A model generated the notes under the pieces. The model saw only the letters and a list, made by a program, of their open reading frames with translations, was not told the origin of the DNA and did not search any database. This document shows positions 8,778-16,231 of a stretch of 64,000 nt of DNA, piece after piece (the stretch's first letter is position 1; the number at the start of each line of letters is the position of its first letter). Position numbers and translations under genes: made by a program. This stretch comes from Lentilactobacillus laojiaonis. GTDB lineage: Bacteria; Bacillota; Bacilli; Lactobacillales; Lactobacillaceae. The stretch lies in contig NZ_CP085278.1 of NCBI RefSeq assembly GCF_020616595.1, positions 496,001-560,000 on the forward strand, read 5' to 3'.

Positions 8778-9705
8778 TAATTTAATGGAATCAACTGAAG
8801 TGGGGATTTCTCAATTCTTTAGTACATACCAAAATGATCTTAAAAAAAGTCTAGATGCAGCCTTAGATTATACCAGTTTGCTAAAAACTTTGACGGTGAC
8901 TAGCGATGATACTGACTTAATTTCCGCTGCATATAAGTTATCTAAATATCAATTAGACAATCAAAATATTCAATTTCCTAATAAATTCAGTGCCGAAGAT
9001 ATTTATTTAGTTTTTATGAAACGGTTATTAGAATTAAACGGAATTAAAAATAAATTTGATATTCAAAGTATTAATAAAATCGAACAATTAAAAGCTTATT
9101 TCTTATTATTAAAAGAAGATAGTTTTTATTTTGTGAAGTCAACTAAAGATACAGATACTTATTTTTTTACTAATAGTGATGCCTATCTACCACTATTTTG
9201 CTTAAATTTAAGAACTAAAGAAATCTTTTTTAACAGTAACGCTTTGGTTCGCTATTTTATTGTTGAAAAAGAAGCTGAAGAACCAGAAAATATTAAAGGA
9301 ATTACTCAAACTTTAATTAAATTTGCTAGCTTATTAAAAGAAAAATTTGGTTTCAAAGTAGACTTTAATATACTAGATAGTACAAACGGTGAATTCTACG
9401 CATTTGCTGCTGGAGATCTTGAAGAACCAATTATGGATGAACTATTTGTAAAAGCCGCTGAAAATGGTTTTATGTTAACCTCTGGTGAAAATAATGAAGC
9501 AATTTTGAATTTAAATGATGATATTCAGTTAATTGTATTAAACCAAAATAATGCTAACCATCCTAAATGGGGCGCTTTAATAAGAGACAAGAATCAAAAA
9601 GAAAGCTGGTTTGATTTATTATTAGACTATTCATTTATTCGTGAATGGTACTTAAAAAATCAAAAGCCACTAGAAATTTTATCTAATTCGTTGATTTTTG
9701 AATAA
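8770..9705 (+). CDS. Hypothetical protein (orphan operon, gene 2)
   Basis: A 311-residue acidic cytosolic protein with no recognised domain, signal peptide or membrane segment. The N-terminal half looks helical and the middle is rich in phenylalanine and tyrosine (SFYFVKSTKDTDTYFF). The second half alternates short strands and helices. The GTG at 8770 overlaps the upstream stop codon and has GAAGG nine bases before it; an in-frame ATG at 8785 with AAAGGTGAG upstream is an alternative. It is 11 bp from the NTP pyrophosphatase-like gene, and that spacing suggests a shared function. Confidence 0.75.
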   Translation: MSNNLMESTEVGISQFFSTYQNDLKKSLDAALDYTSLLKTLTVTSDDTDLISAAYKLSKYQLDNQNIQFPNKFSAEDIYLVFMKRLLELNGIKNKFDIQSINKIEQLKAYFLLLKEDSFYFVKSTKDTDTYFFTNSDAYLPLFCLNLRTKEIFFNSNALVRYFIVEKEAEEPENIKGITQTLIKFASLLKEKFGFKVDFNILDSTNGEFYAFAAGDLEEPIMDELFVKAAENGFMLTSGENNEAILNLNDDIQLIVLNQNNANHPKWGALIRDKNQKESWFDLLLDYSFIREWYLKNQKPLEILSNSLIFE

Positions 9706-9716
9706 GAAGGTAAAAA

Positions 9717-10226
9717 ATGAATTTACAAGAAATGTTAGAATCATCTATTTTACTTAATCGCCAGATAGAATATAATAAGCAGATTAACTGGACGGCTGAT
9801 AATCGATTACAAAATGCCTATGTAGCGTTAGATGTTGAACTTTCAGAAGTTGCTAATACTGCAGAATGGTTTAAGGTATGGAAAGAAAATCGTGGTAAAC
9901 ATGATGAAAATAGAACTAATCGTGAAACTCTAATTTTTGAATACGTAGATGTTATTTATTTTTATATGTTAATTGCTAATTTAAAAAATTGGAATCGAGT
10001 AATTACTGATTCACAAGAAAAGATTGGTAAACTCAAACTTGCTAAAAAAGAAGTTATTTTAAATAAGCAGTATTTAGCTATTAAGCAAATGTTGTTTAAC
10101 AGTTATTTTAATAAGGATATGGATGCCTTTAAGCATTCATGGATGCTATTTTTAAAATTGGGTATTGTCGATTTTGGATTTAGTGAAGAAGAAATTACCC
10201 AAGCATTTAATGAAAAAATAAAATAA
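9717..10226 (+). CDS. All-alpha dUTPase/MazG-like nucleotide pyrophosphohydrolase
   Basis: A 169-residue helical protein resembling the dimeric dUTPase (dUTPase_2) branch of the all-alpha NTP pyrophosphatases. The paired metal-binding motifs are visible: E41-LS-E44 in LDVELSEVANTAEWFKVW and E75-YV-D78 in LIFEYVDVIYF. Such enzymes hydrolyse dUTP or non-canonical dNTPs to the monophosphate. The assignment comes from motif layout; the substrate is not certain. AGAAGG lies before the ATG. It is the last gene of the three-gene unit, which ends at a bidirectional terminator. Confidence 0.75.
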   Translation: MNLQEMLESSILLNRQIEYNKQINWTADNRLQNAYVALDVELSEVANTAEWFKVWKENRGKHDENRTNRETLIFEYVDVIYFYMLIANLKNWNRVITDSQEKIGKLKLAKKEVILNKQYLAIKQMLFNSYFNKDMDAFKHSWMLFLKLGIVDFGFSEEEITQAFNEKIK

Positions 10227-10253
10227 ATTACGATCGTCAGAATAATCATTATT

Positions 10254-10288
10254 AAAAAAGCGAACTGATTAAATCAGTTCGCTTTTTT
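10254..10288. terminator. Bidirectional terminator between the dUTPase-like gene and yozE
   Basis: A near-perfect inverted repeat, AAAAAAGCGAACTGATT with its complement ending in TTTTTT, between convergent genes. It overlaps the yozE stop codon by two bases. Confidence 0.9.
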
Positions 10289-10514
10289 ACTTGTTAATTT
10301 CATTAAATATATTTACATCCATTTGATAGTATTCAAAGGCATGTCTTATTTCATTAAAATCTTGGTGTAGATTAATCGATTTTAAGTATTGTTTTAAATC
10401 ATCCCATCGAGTAATTTGATGAGGATATTTAGGATCTAGGTAAATGTGTCTTGCAAGTTTTCCGATTGGTAATTCGGTATTTTTATATTCTGATATCCAA
10501 TCGTAAAATGTCAT
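10287..10514 (-). CDS. yozE: YozE family protein
   Basis: A 75-residue protein beginning MTFYDWISEYKNTELPIGKLARHI, matching the YozE/UPF0346 family (a small helical, SAM-like fold of unknown function). The frame is open upstream, but the ATG at 10514 has GGGAGGAA nine bases before it and gives the family start. It is convergent with the orphan operon. A putative promoter (TTGAAT, 17 bp, AATAAT) lies upstream on the minus strand. Confidence 0.9.
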   Translation of the reverse strand: MTFYDWISEYKNTELPIGKLARHIYLDPKYPHQITRWDDLKQYLKSINLHQDFNEIRHAFEYYQMDVNIFNEINK

Positions 10515-10597
10515 AATAAATCTTCCTCCCTCAATCAAGTACCTAGTAATTATTAAATAATTTTGGAATGAATTCAAACATTTTGACTTATTAAAAA

Positions 10598-10632
10598 TAA
10601 AAAAATGGGAGTAACTAATAGTTACTCCCATT
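10598..10632 (-). terminator. Terminator of the tRNA-Arg unit
   Basis: A 12-bp perfect stem AATGGGAGTAAC / GTTACTCCCATT with a five-base loop, followed on the minus strand by a run of Ts. It lies 27 bases past the 3' end of the tRNA. Confidence 0.85.
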
Positions 10633-10658
10633 CGTTATGTAAATATGAAAAATTAGTA

Positions 10659-10732
10659 TGTTACAGGAGAGATTCGAACTCTCGACCTACGGTTTAGAAG
10701 ACCGTTGCTCTATCCAGCTGAGCTACTGTAAC
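10659..10732 (-). tRNA. tRNA-Arg (anticodon UCU)
   Basis: A 74-nt cloverleaf on the minus strand: acceptor stem GTTACAG/CTGTAAC with discriminator A, D stem GCTC/GAGC, anticodon stem ACGGT/ACCGT around loop CTTCTAA, and a T arm containing GTTCGAATC. The loop gives anticodon UCU, which reads AGA, the favoured arginine codon in this AT-rich genome. The CCA end is not encoded and must be added by the nucleotidyltransferase. It is a stand-alone unit with its own promoter and terminator. Confidence 0.97.
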
Positions 10733-10747
10733 AAATCAACAAGAACA

Positions 10748-10776
10748 ATTATATTGTAAAACTAACTCAACGTCAA
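10748..10776 (-). promoter_or_regulatory. tRNA-Arg promoter
   Basis: On the minus strand, TTGACG (10776-10771) and TATAAT (10753-10748) are separated by 17 bp, 15 bases before the tRNA 5' end. Confidence 0.85.
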
Positions 10777-10916
10777 TAACTTTCTGATATTTTAACGAAA
10801 TTAATTTTTATTATGATTTATTTAATTAATTTAAATTTAAGACTAATTAATTGCAGTTATTTTTAATAAAAATCATACTATAATTAAAATTCAATCTTCA
10901 CTTGGAGGGACATAAA

Positions 10917-11033
10917 ATGTATTTCTTTATATTAATTATGATTTCAATCATATTATGTGGAATAATTCAATATATCTTTAATAATACTACGGTTGAGAAA
11001 CAGGATCCAAAGCACTTTAAAAGAAGTAAATAA
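10917..11033 (+). CDS. Orphan 38-aa single-pass membrane peptide
   Basis: A 38-codon frame starting MYFFILIMISIILCGIIQYI with one hydrophobic helix (about residues 2-21) and a polar, mainly basic tail ending KRSK. A strong TTGGAGGGA ribosome binding site lies eight bases upstream and a TATAAT box is at 10879-10884. The predicted topology is a cytoplasmic basic C-terminus by the positive-inside rule. I do not recognise a family. It lies between the tRNA and the L21 leader, which has a separate promoter, so it is probably monocistronic. Chance is unlikely because of the RBS and the clean membrane-segment-plus-tail layout, but it is unproven. Confidence 0.6.
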   Translation: MYFFILIMISIILCGIIQYIFNNTTVEKQDPKHFKRSK

Positions 11034-11060
11034 TTTTAGTAGGTATCTATTTATTTCATA

Positions 11061-11089
11061 TTGACTAAGCAAATAATTTTAGATATACT
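11061..11089 (+). promoter_or_regulatory. Promoter of the rplU-prp-rpmA operon
   Basis: TTGACT (11061-11066) and TATACT (11084-11089) with a 17-bp spacer, just upstream of the L21 leader. Confidence 0.85.
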
Positions 11090-11095
11090 TATAGC

Positions 11096-11190
11096 GTTGT
11101 ATTTGTGGGCTTCCACAGCTACAACCGCACGGATTGAGCTTTTAAGTCTAATATTTAGCGCTTAATATCGGCGAGTCTAAGCAAAAATTT
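11096..11190 (+). ncRNA. Putative L21 leader (ribosomal protein autoregulatory element)
   Basis: About 95 transcribed bases lie between the promoter and the rplU ribosome binding site and hold complementary segments (for example GTGGGCTTCCAC, and GACTT/AAGTC-type pairings). Firmicutes carry a conserved L21 leader at exactly this position, thought to bind L21 for feedback control. The assignment comes from position and paired segments; I could not run a covariance model. Confidence 0.6.
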
Positions 11191-11205
11191 AAGGAGGTGC
11201 ACAAC

Positions 11206-11514
11206 GTGTACGCAATTATTACTACTGGTGGTAAACAATATAAAGTAGCTGAAGGCGATGCAATTTATGTTGAAAAACTAAATGCTGCTGAAGGTGAAAA
11301 AGTTACATTTGATCAAGTTGTAATGATCGGTGGCGACTCAACTAAGATTGGTAATCCATTAGTTGATGGCGCTTCAGTTACTGGTACTGTTGAAAAACAA
11401 GGCCGTGAAAAGAAAGTTACAATTTTCCGTTACAAAGCTAAAAAAGGTTCACGATCAAAAAAAGGTCATCGTCAACCATATACTAAAGTTGTTATTGATT
11501 CAATCAAAGGTTAA
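11206..11514 (+). CDS. rplU: 50S ribosomal protein L21
   Basis: A 102-residue ribosomal protein with the family start (M)[13 protein letters not shown] and the conserved C-terminal [11 protein letters not shown]. It binds 23S rRNA in the 50S subunit. An in-frame GTG at 11197 overlaps the ribosome binding site AAGGAGG, so the GTG at 11206, nine bases from it, is the start. First gene of rplU-prp-rpmA. Confidence 0.96.
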   Translation: MYAIITTGGKQYKVAEGDAIYVEKLNAAEGEKVTFDQVVMIGGDSTKIGNPLVDGASVTGTVEKQGREKKVTIFRYKAKKGSRSKKGHRQPYTKVVIDSIKG

Positions 11515-11538
11515 TTTGATATATCGAGGGATACGCTA

Positions 11539-11874
11539 ATGATAAGAGCTACAATTGACCATCATGATAATTATATCAGTGGTTTTACAATTAAAGGTCA
11601 CGCAGATGCAGGGGAGTATGGACAAGATATTGTTTGTGCTGCTGTATCCGTTCTATCGATAAGTACAATTAATGGTTTGCAAGAAGTTGCAGGACTAGAT
11701 GTTGATGTCGAAAGTGACGAAGAAAATGGTGGTTTTCTATCACTTAGTATTCCAATAGATAAAAAAGAATCTATTCAACAAATAAAATCGGATGCCATTT
11801 TACAAACTTTTGAAAATGGAATGCTAGACATAGCAACTAACTATTCAGATTTTATACAAATAACTATAAATTAA
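11539..11874 (+). CDS. prp: Ribosomal-processing cysteine protease Prp
   Basis: A 111-residue cysteine protease of the YsxB/Prp family that removes the N-terminal extension of L27 before ribosome assembly. The catalytic pair is visible as His21 in GHADAGEYG and Cys33 in DIVCAAVSVL. It is encoded between L21 and L27, as in other Firmicutes. Its expected substrate motif is present in the next gene, which confirms the pairing. The start is an ATG at 11539 with GAGGG upstream. Confidence 0.95.
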   Translation: MIRATIDHHDNYISGFTIKGHADAGEYGQDIVCAAVSVLSISTINGLQEVAGLDVDVESDEENGGFLSLSIPIDKKESIQQIKSDAILQTFENGMLDIATNYSDFIQITIN

Positions 11875-11895
11875 TATGTATGGAGGTGTATTCGA

Positions 11896-12180
11896 ATGTT
11901 ATCAATGAATTTACAATTCTTCTCTCACCATAAAGGGGGAGGTTCAACTTCTAATGGTCGTAACTCAGCAGGTCGTCGTCTAGGTGCTAAGGCTGCTGAT
12001 GGTTCAACTGTTACAAGCGGTTCAATCCTTTATCGTCAACGTGGTACACATATTTATCCAGGTAAAAATGTTAGCCGTGGTGGTGATGATACTTTATTCG
12101 CATTAGTTGATGGTGTTGTTCGTTTTGAACGTATGGGACGTGACAAACGTCAAGTTTCAGTTTATCCAAAAGCTAAATAA
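11896..12180 (+). CDS. rpmA: 50S ribosomal protein L27 with cleavable N-terminal extension
   Basis: A 94-residue L27. The N-terminus MLSMNLQFF followed by SHHKGGGST carries the Prp cleavage site after the two phenylalanines; cleavage exposes the tail that reaches the peptidyl-transferase centre. The core [12 protein letters not shown] and [10 protein letters not shown] are typical. A strong GGAGGTG ribosome binding site is present. It ends the rplU-prp-rpmA operon. Confidence 0.97.
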   Translation: MLSMNLQFFSHHKGGGSTSNGRNSAGRRLGAKAADGSTVTSGSILYRQRGTHIYPGKNVSRGGDDTLFALVDGVVRFERMGRDKRQVSVYPKAK

Positions 12181-12186
12181 TAAATT

Positions 12187-12216
12187 AAAAAGGACTGTTA
12201 AAGGTCCTTTTTATTT
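12187..12216 (+). terminator. Intrinsic terminator after rpmA
   Basis: A nine-bp stem AAAAAGGAC / GTCCTTTTT with an eight-base loop, followed by ATTTT. Confidence 0.83.
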
Positions 12217-12287
12217 TAATTTCTTTTTTAATTTAAGTTAATCTATTATATAATGTAATCATGTATTATTGAATTGGAGGAAAAATT

Positions 12288-12848
12288 ATGGCAATCTCAA
12301 CTGCAGATTTTAAAAATGGCCTAACTATTGAAGTCGATGGTGCAATTTGGAGAATTATTAGTTTCCAACATGTTAAACCAGGTAAGGGTGGCGCATTTGT
12401 TCGATCAAAATTAAAGAACTTAAGAACTGGTGCAGTTCAAGAAAAGACTTTTAGAGCTGGTGCTAAAATGGAACAAGCTCAAATCGATACTAAAAAAATG
12501 CAATACTTATACGCAGATGGTACTGATCACGTATTTATGGATTTAGATACTTATGATCAACTTTCAATTCCTGCAGAACAAATTAAAGATGAACTTAACT
12601 ACTTACAAGAAAACATGGAAGTTAGTGTAGTTCAATATGGTAATGAAACTTTAGGTGTTGAATTACCAAATACGGTTGTTCTTGAAGTTGCAGAAACTGA
12701 ACCAGGTATTAAAGGTGATACAGCTTCAGGTGGCTCAAAACCTGCTACTATGACTACTGGATTAACTTTACAAGTTCCTTTCTTTGTAAATCAAGGAGAT
12801 AAACTTGTTATTAATACATCTGATGCAAGTTACATTTCACGTGCATAA
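12288..12848 (+). CDS. efp: Elongation factor P
   Basis: A 186-residue three-domain factor that rescues ribosomes stalled at polyproline. The acceptor loop KPGKGGAF carries Lys33, the residue modified in other bacteria; which modification is used here cannot be told. A TATAAT box (12249-12254) and GGAGG precede the ATG. The accB/accC genes that follow efp in Bacillus are absent; the next gene is an Asp23-family gene. Confidence 0.96.
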   Translation: MAISTADFKNGLTIEVDGAIWRIISFQHVKPGKGGAFVRSKLKNLRTGAVQEKTFRAGAKMEQAQIDTKKMQYLYADGTDHVFMDLDTYDQLSIPAEQIKDELNYLQENMEVSVVQYGNETLGVELPNTVVLEVAETEPGIKGDTASGGSKPATMTTGLTLQVPFFVNQGDKLVINTSDASYISRA

Positions 12849-12878
12849 TTAATAATTAATCGATACGGAGGCTTAATT

Positions 12879-13313
12879 ATGGCTGAAGATAATAATATCT
12901 TAATTCATTCCGATGACCCTTCTTTAGGTGTAATTGAAATTGCACCACATGTTTTAGAAATTGTTTCTGGAATAGCTGCTTCGCAAGTAGAAGGAGTAAA
13001 TCGAATGAGAAGCTCATTATCTACTAGTGTTAATGAACTCCTTGGACGTAAAAAAGAACATAGCAAAGGTGTAAAACTTACTTATAGTGAAGATAAATTG
13101 ATTGTTGATATTTTCGTTTATCTTAACTATGGAGTTTCTGTTCCTAAAGTAGCATTAGAAATTCAAGATCAAGTTAAACAACAATTATTGTTTATGACTG
13201 ATCTCAATGTTCAAGAGGTTAACGTACATGTTGAAGGAGTTGTTCCTGAAAAGGAAACTTTGAGTACAGTTGATCCTAATAATCCTTTTGCAAATAATGA
13301 AAATGGTGAATAA
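12879..13313 (+). CDS. Asp23/Gls24 family protein (YqhY-like)
   Basis: A 144-residue Asp23/Gls24 (DUF322) protein with the family pattern GVIEIAPHVLEIVSGIAASQVEGV and VYLNYGVSVPKVALEIQDQVKQQL. YqhY-like members sit between efp and nusB in Firmicutes and have been linked to acetyl-CoA carboxylase control in Bacillus; the function here is unproven. No membrane segment. The AGGAGG-like sequence ACGGAGG precedes the ATG. It lies 2 bases from nusB, so they are one unit. Confidence 0.93.
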   Translation: MAEDNNILIHSDDPSLGVIEIAPHVLEIVSGIAASQVEGVNRMRSSLSTSVNELLGRKKEHSKGVKLTYSEDKLIVDIFVYLNYGVSVPKVALEIQDQVKQQLLFMTDLNVQEVNVHVEGVVPEKETLSTVDPNNPFANNENGE

Positions 13314-13315
13314 TA

Positions 13316-13729
13316 TTGGAATTAAATAGACACCAAATTAGAGAAATTGCTTTTCAAACGCTTTTTGCTTTATATACTAATGACCAAACTGATTGGAATG
13401 ATTTTTTCCAAGCCTTAACTGATGGCAAATACGGTGAAGATTATCCTGAATATTTGAATACCTTGATTAGTGGGGTGCTAGACCACCGTCAATCAATCGA
13501 TGATACGATTAAAAAGTATTTAAACAAAAGTTGGTCATTAGACCGTTTAGCAAAAACTGATTTAATTATTATTGAATTAGCAATATATGAAATGCAGTAT
13601 GAAGATGACGTACCTGAAAAAGTTTCAATTAATGAAGCTATTGAGTTAGCTAAAAAATTTAGTGATGATCGCTCAAGAAAATTTGTTAATGGAATTTTAT
13701 CTCATACATTAGAAGAATCAAAAAAATAG
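13316..13729 (+). CDS. nusB: Transcription antitermination factor NusB
   Basis: A 137-residue all-helical NusB, starting MELNRHQIREIAFQTLFAL and carrying the C-terminal VSINEAIELAKKFSDDRSRKF(V)NGIL region. With NusE it binds boxA RNA and prevents premature termination of rRNA transcription. The start is a TTG at 13316 with GGTGA upstream inside the preceding stop region. Confidence 0.95.
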   Translation: MELNRHQIREIAFQTLFALYTNDQTDWNDFFQALTDGKYGEDYPEYLNTLISGVLDHRQSIDDTIKKYLNKSWSLDRLAKTDLIIIELAIYEMQYEDDVPEKVSINEAIELAKKFSDDRSRKFVNGILSHTLEESKK

Positions 13730-13756
13730 ATTTACTTTTAGTAAATCTATTTTTTT
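13726..13756 (+). terminator. Intrinsic terminator overlapping the nusB stop
   Basis: A perfect ten-bp stem ATAGATTTAC / GTAAATCTAT with loop TTTTA and six Ts. The nusB stop codon is inside the stem. folD begins 29 bases later, so termination is probably partial or folD has its own promoter. Confidence 0.82.
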
Positions 13757-13784
13757 GTATGGTGATTTATAGAGGTGATTAATT

Positions 13785-14651
13785 ATGGCAAAAATAATTG
13801 ATGGGAAAAAAATTGCTAAAGAATTAAACGAGAAAACTAGCGATGAAGTAAAAAAACTATTAGTTAAAGATAATATTGTTCCTGGACTAGTAGTTATTAT
13901 TGTTGGTGATGACGAAGCAAGTTATCGTTATGTAAGAAATAAACATCGAACTGCTCAAAAATTAGGCATAAATTCTATTGTTGATAGCCAACCTGCGACG
14001 ATTAGTGAAAATGAGCTAATCGATTTAATTAATAAGTATAATAATGATGATCAAATTAATGGTATTTTAGTTCAAGATCCGCTTCCTAGTGGCATTGACG
14101 AGAAAAAAATAACTAAAGCAATTGATCCTAAAAAAGACGTGGATGGTTTTCATCCTTTAAATGTAGGTAAATTATTTTTAGATGATTCAACAAATTATCC
14201 AGTGGCTTGCACACCTAAGGGAATTATAACTATGTTGGATTACTATAATATTGATATTAAAGGAAAAAATGCGGTAGTTATTGGAAGAAGTGCAATTGTA
14301 GGTAAACCTATGGGAGCTTTATTATTAAATCGCGGAGCATCAACTACCATTATTCATCGATACACTAAAGATATTTATGAATATACACGAAATGCCGATA
14401 TAGTAGTTTCAGCTACTGGCCAAGTACATTTGTTAGGACAAGATGCTTTCAAAAAAGGTGCTGTAATTATTGACGTAGGTCAAAATAGAGATGAAAATGG
14501 TCATTTAGTTGGTGATGTAGATTTTGAAGATGCTTCAAATCAAGCAAGTTATATTACTCCTGTACCTGGAGGAGTTGGCCCGATGACCATTGCCACTTTA
14601 ATGCAACAAACTGTTGAATTAACCAAATGGAGTAAAGAAAATGGAGAATAA
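13785..14651 (+). CDS. folD: Bifunctional methylene-THF dehydrogenase/methenyl-THF cyclohydrolase
   Basis: A 288-residue FolD that interconverts 5,10-methylene-THF and 10-formyl-THF with NADP. Substrate motifs include the active-site lysine region SYRYVRNKHRTAQKLG and GILVQDPLPSGI, and the C-terminal TPVPGGVGPMT is intact. Its last 11 bases overlap xseA. Together with ygfA upstream it supports an active C1-folate pool. Confidence 0.96.
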   Translation: MAKIIDGKKIAKELNEKTSDEVKKLLVKDNIVPGLVVIIVGDDEASYRYVRNKHRTAQKLGINSIVDSQPATISENELIDLINKYNNDDQINGILVQDPLPSGIDEKKITKAIDPKKDVDGFHPLNVGKLFLDDSTNYPVACTPKGIITMLDYYNIDIKGKNAVVIGRSAIVGKPMGALLLNRGASTTIIHRYTKDIYEYTRNADIVVSATGQVHLLGQDAFKKGAVIIDVGQNRDENGHLVGDVDFEDASNQASYITPVPGGVGPMTIATLMQQTVELTKWSKENGE

Positions 14652-15987
14652 TTACCTATCAGTAAGTGTTTTAACTAAATATATCAAGCGTAAATTTGAT
14701 GCAGATCCCTATTTAGGTAAAGTTTACTTAACAGGTGAAATTTCAAATTTTAGATTGAGACCAAATTCTCACCAATATTTTAGTTTAAAAGATGAACATG
14801 CTAAAATTAATGCCATAATGTTTAAATCAGCATTTAATAAGATAAAATTTCAACCTGAAGAAGGAATGAAAGTTTTAGTAACGGGCCATTTATCAGTTTA
14901 TGAGCCTTCGGGAAGTTATCAAATTTATATTGATCACATGGAACCAGATGGAATTGGTCAATTGTATCAAGCCTATGAGCAATTAAAAAATAAGCTTGCT
15001 CAAGAAGGTATCTTTAATACGCCCAAAAAGCAGTTACCAAGTTTTCCTAAAAAAATAGCCGTGATAACATCACCTAGTGGGGCAGTTATTAGGGATATTA
15101 TTACAACTGTTAGAAGGCGTTTTCCAATTACACAAATTGTACTATTTCCAACCGTAGTACAGGGTGATAAGGCAGCTTTAGATATTACTAATAAGATTAA
15201 TCAAGTTAATGAATTAGGTGGCTTTGACACTATGATCATTGGTCGTGGTGGAGGATCTATTGAGGATTTATGGCCATTTAACGAGGAAATAGTTGCCCGA
15301 GCTATTAATGATAGTCATATTCCTATAATTTCTTCAGTAGGTCATGAGACGGATACAACCATTGCGGATTTAGTTGCAGACGTTCGAGCAGCTACGCCAA
15401 CAGCAGCTGCTGAACTAGCGGTACCTAAGTTGAGCCAAATAATAACAGATATAGAAAATTTAAAGGTGCGTTTAGTAAATTATTTAAATCACCAAATAAA
15501 AAATCAAGCAATTCGGCTTCAACGATCGACTAATTCTATTATTTTTAAAAATCCACAACGTATCTATGAGGTTTATAGCCAGCAAGTAGATATTAGTAAG
15601 CGACGCCTAGTTTCACAAGAACTAGAGTTATTAAATAAACAAAAGGATCAACTAAATAATTTAAAATATCGATTAGAACGACTAAATCCCCATAAAAATA
15701 TTCTTAGTAATCAGCAACAACTTGATTTATTGAATACTAAGTTAACCCAAAACATCACTAAAATTATGAATAATAAACGCCAAGATTTTGAGTTACTTAT
15801 TAGTTCTTTAGATCATTTGAGCCCTTTAAAAATAATGCAACGAGGATACTCTTACGTAACCAATGAAGATAATACGCTAATTAATTCTGTTAATGACACT
15901 AAATCTGATGATAAAATTAAAGTAAACTTATCGGATGGGGTAATTGAAGCGAAAGTTATACAAATTTCAAATAATGAGGTGAAATAA
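14641..15987 (+). CDS. xseA: Exodeoxyribonuclease VII large subunit
   Basis: A 448-residue nuclease subunit with an N-terminal OB domain (YLTGEISNFRLRPNSHQYFSLKD), the catalytic core VITSPSGAVIRDI and GRGGGSIEDLWPFNEE, then a long coiled-coil tail (about residues 260-400). With XseB it digests single-stranded DNA. The ATG lies inside the end of folD, a coupling often seen in this operon. Confidence 0.96.
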   Translation: MENNYLSVSVLTKYIKRKFDADPYLGKVYLTGEISNFRLRPNSHQYFSLKDEHAKINAIMFKSAFNKIKFQPEEGMKVLVTGHLSVYEPSGSYQIYIDHMEPDGIGQLYQAYEQLKNKLAQEGIFNTPKKQLPSFPKKIAVITSPSGAVIRDIITTVRRRFPITQIVLFPTVVQGDKAALDITNKINQVNELGGFDTMIIGRGGGSIEDLWPFNEEIVARAINDSHIPIISSVGHETDTTIADLVADVRAATPTAAAELAVPKLSQIITDIENLKVRLVNYLNHQIKNQAIRLQRSTNSIIFKNPQRIYEVYSQQVDISKRRLVSQELELLNKQKDQLNNLKYRLERLNPHKNILSNQQQLDLLNTKLTQNITKIMNNKRQDFELLISSLDHLSPLKIMQRGYSYVTNEDNTLINSVNDTKSDDKIKVNLSDGVIEAKVIQISNNEVK

Positions 15988-15988
15988 C

Positions 15989-16231
15989 ATGGCCGAAGAA
16001 AAATCTTTTGAAGAAAAAATGAATGAATTAGAACAAATTGTTAGTCAGTTGGAACAAGGTAACGTTCCACTTGAGGAATCATTAGAAAAATTCAAATTGG
16101 GAATCGAATTAAGTAATTCATTGCAAAGTACATTAACTAATGCAGAAAATACAATGGCTAAAATGATTGATGAAGATGGAAATGAATCTGCATTTGAAAA
16201 AGTTGATCAAGATGGAGAGATTGATGAATAA
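15989..16231 (+). CDS. xseB: Exodeoxyribonuclease VII small subunit
   Basis: An 80-residue helical hairpin protein with the family motif SFEEKMNELEQIVSQLEQGNV and PLEESLEKFKLGIEL. Several copies bind the coiled-coil stalk of XseA. It begins one base after the xseA stop and overlaps the prenyl transferase gene by 8 bases. Confidence 0.95.
   Translation: MAEEKSFEEKMNELEQIVSQLEQGNVPLEESLEKFKLGIELSNSLQSTLTNAENTMAKMIDEDGNESAFEKVDQDGEIDE

Noticed and set aside
16167-16223. Longer farnesyl diphosphate synthase starting inside xseB
   Set aside because: The extra residues are a frameshifted reading of xseB; ATG 16224 with GGAGA is better placed.
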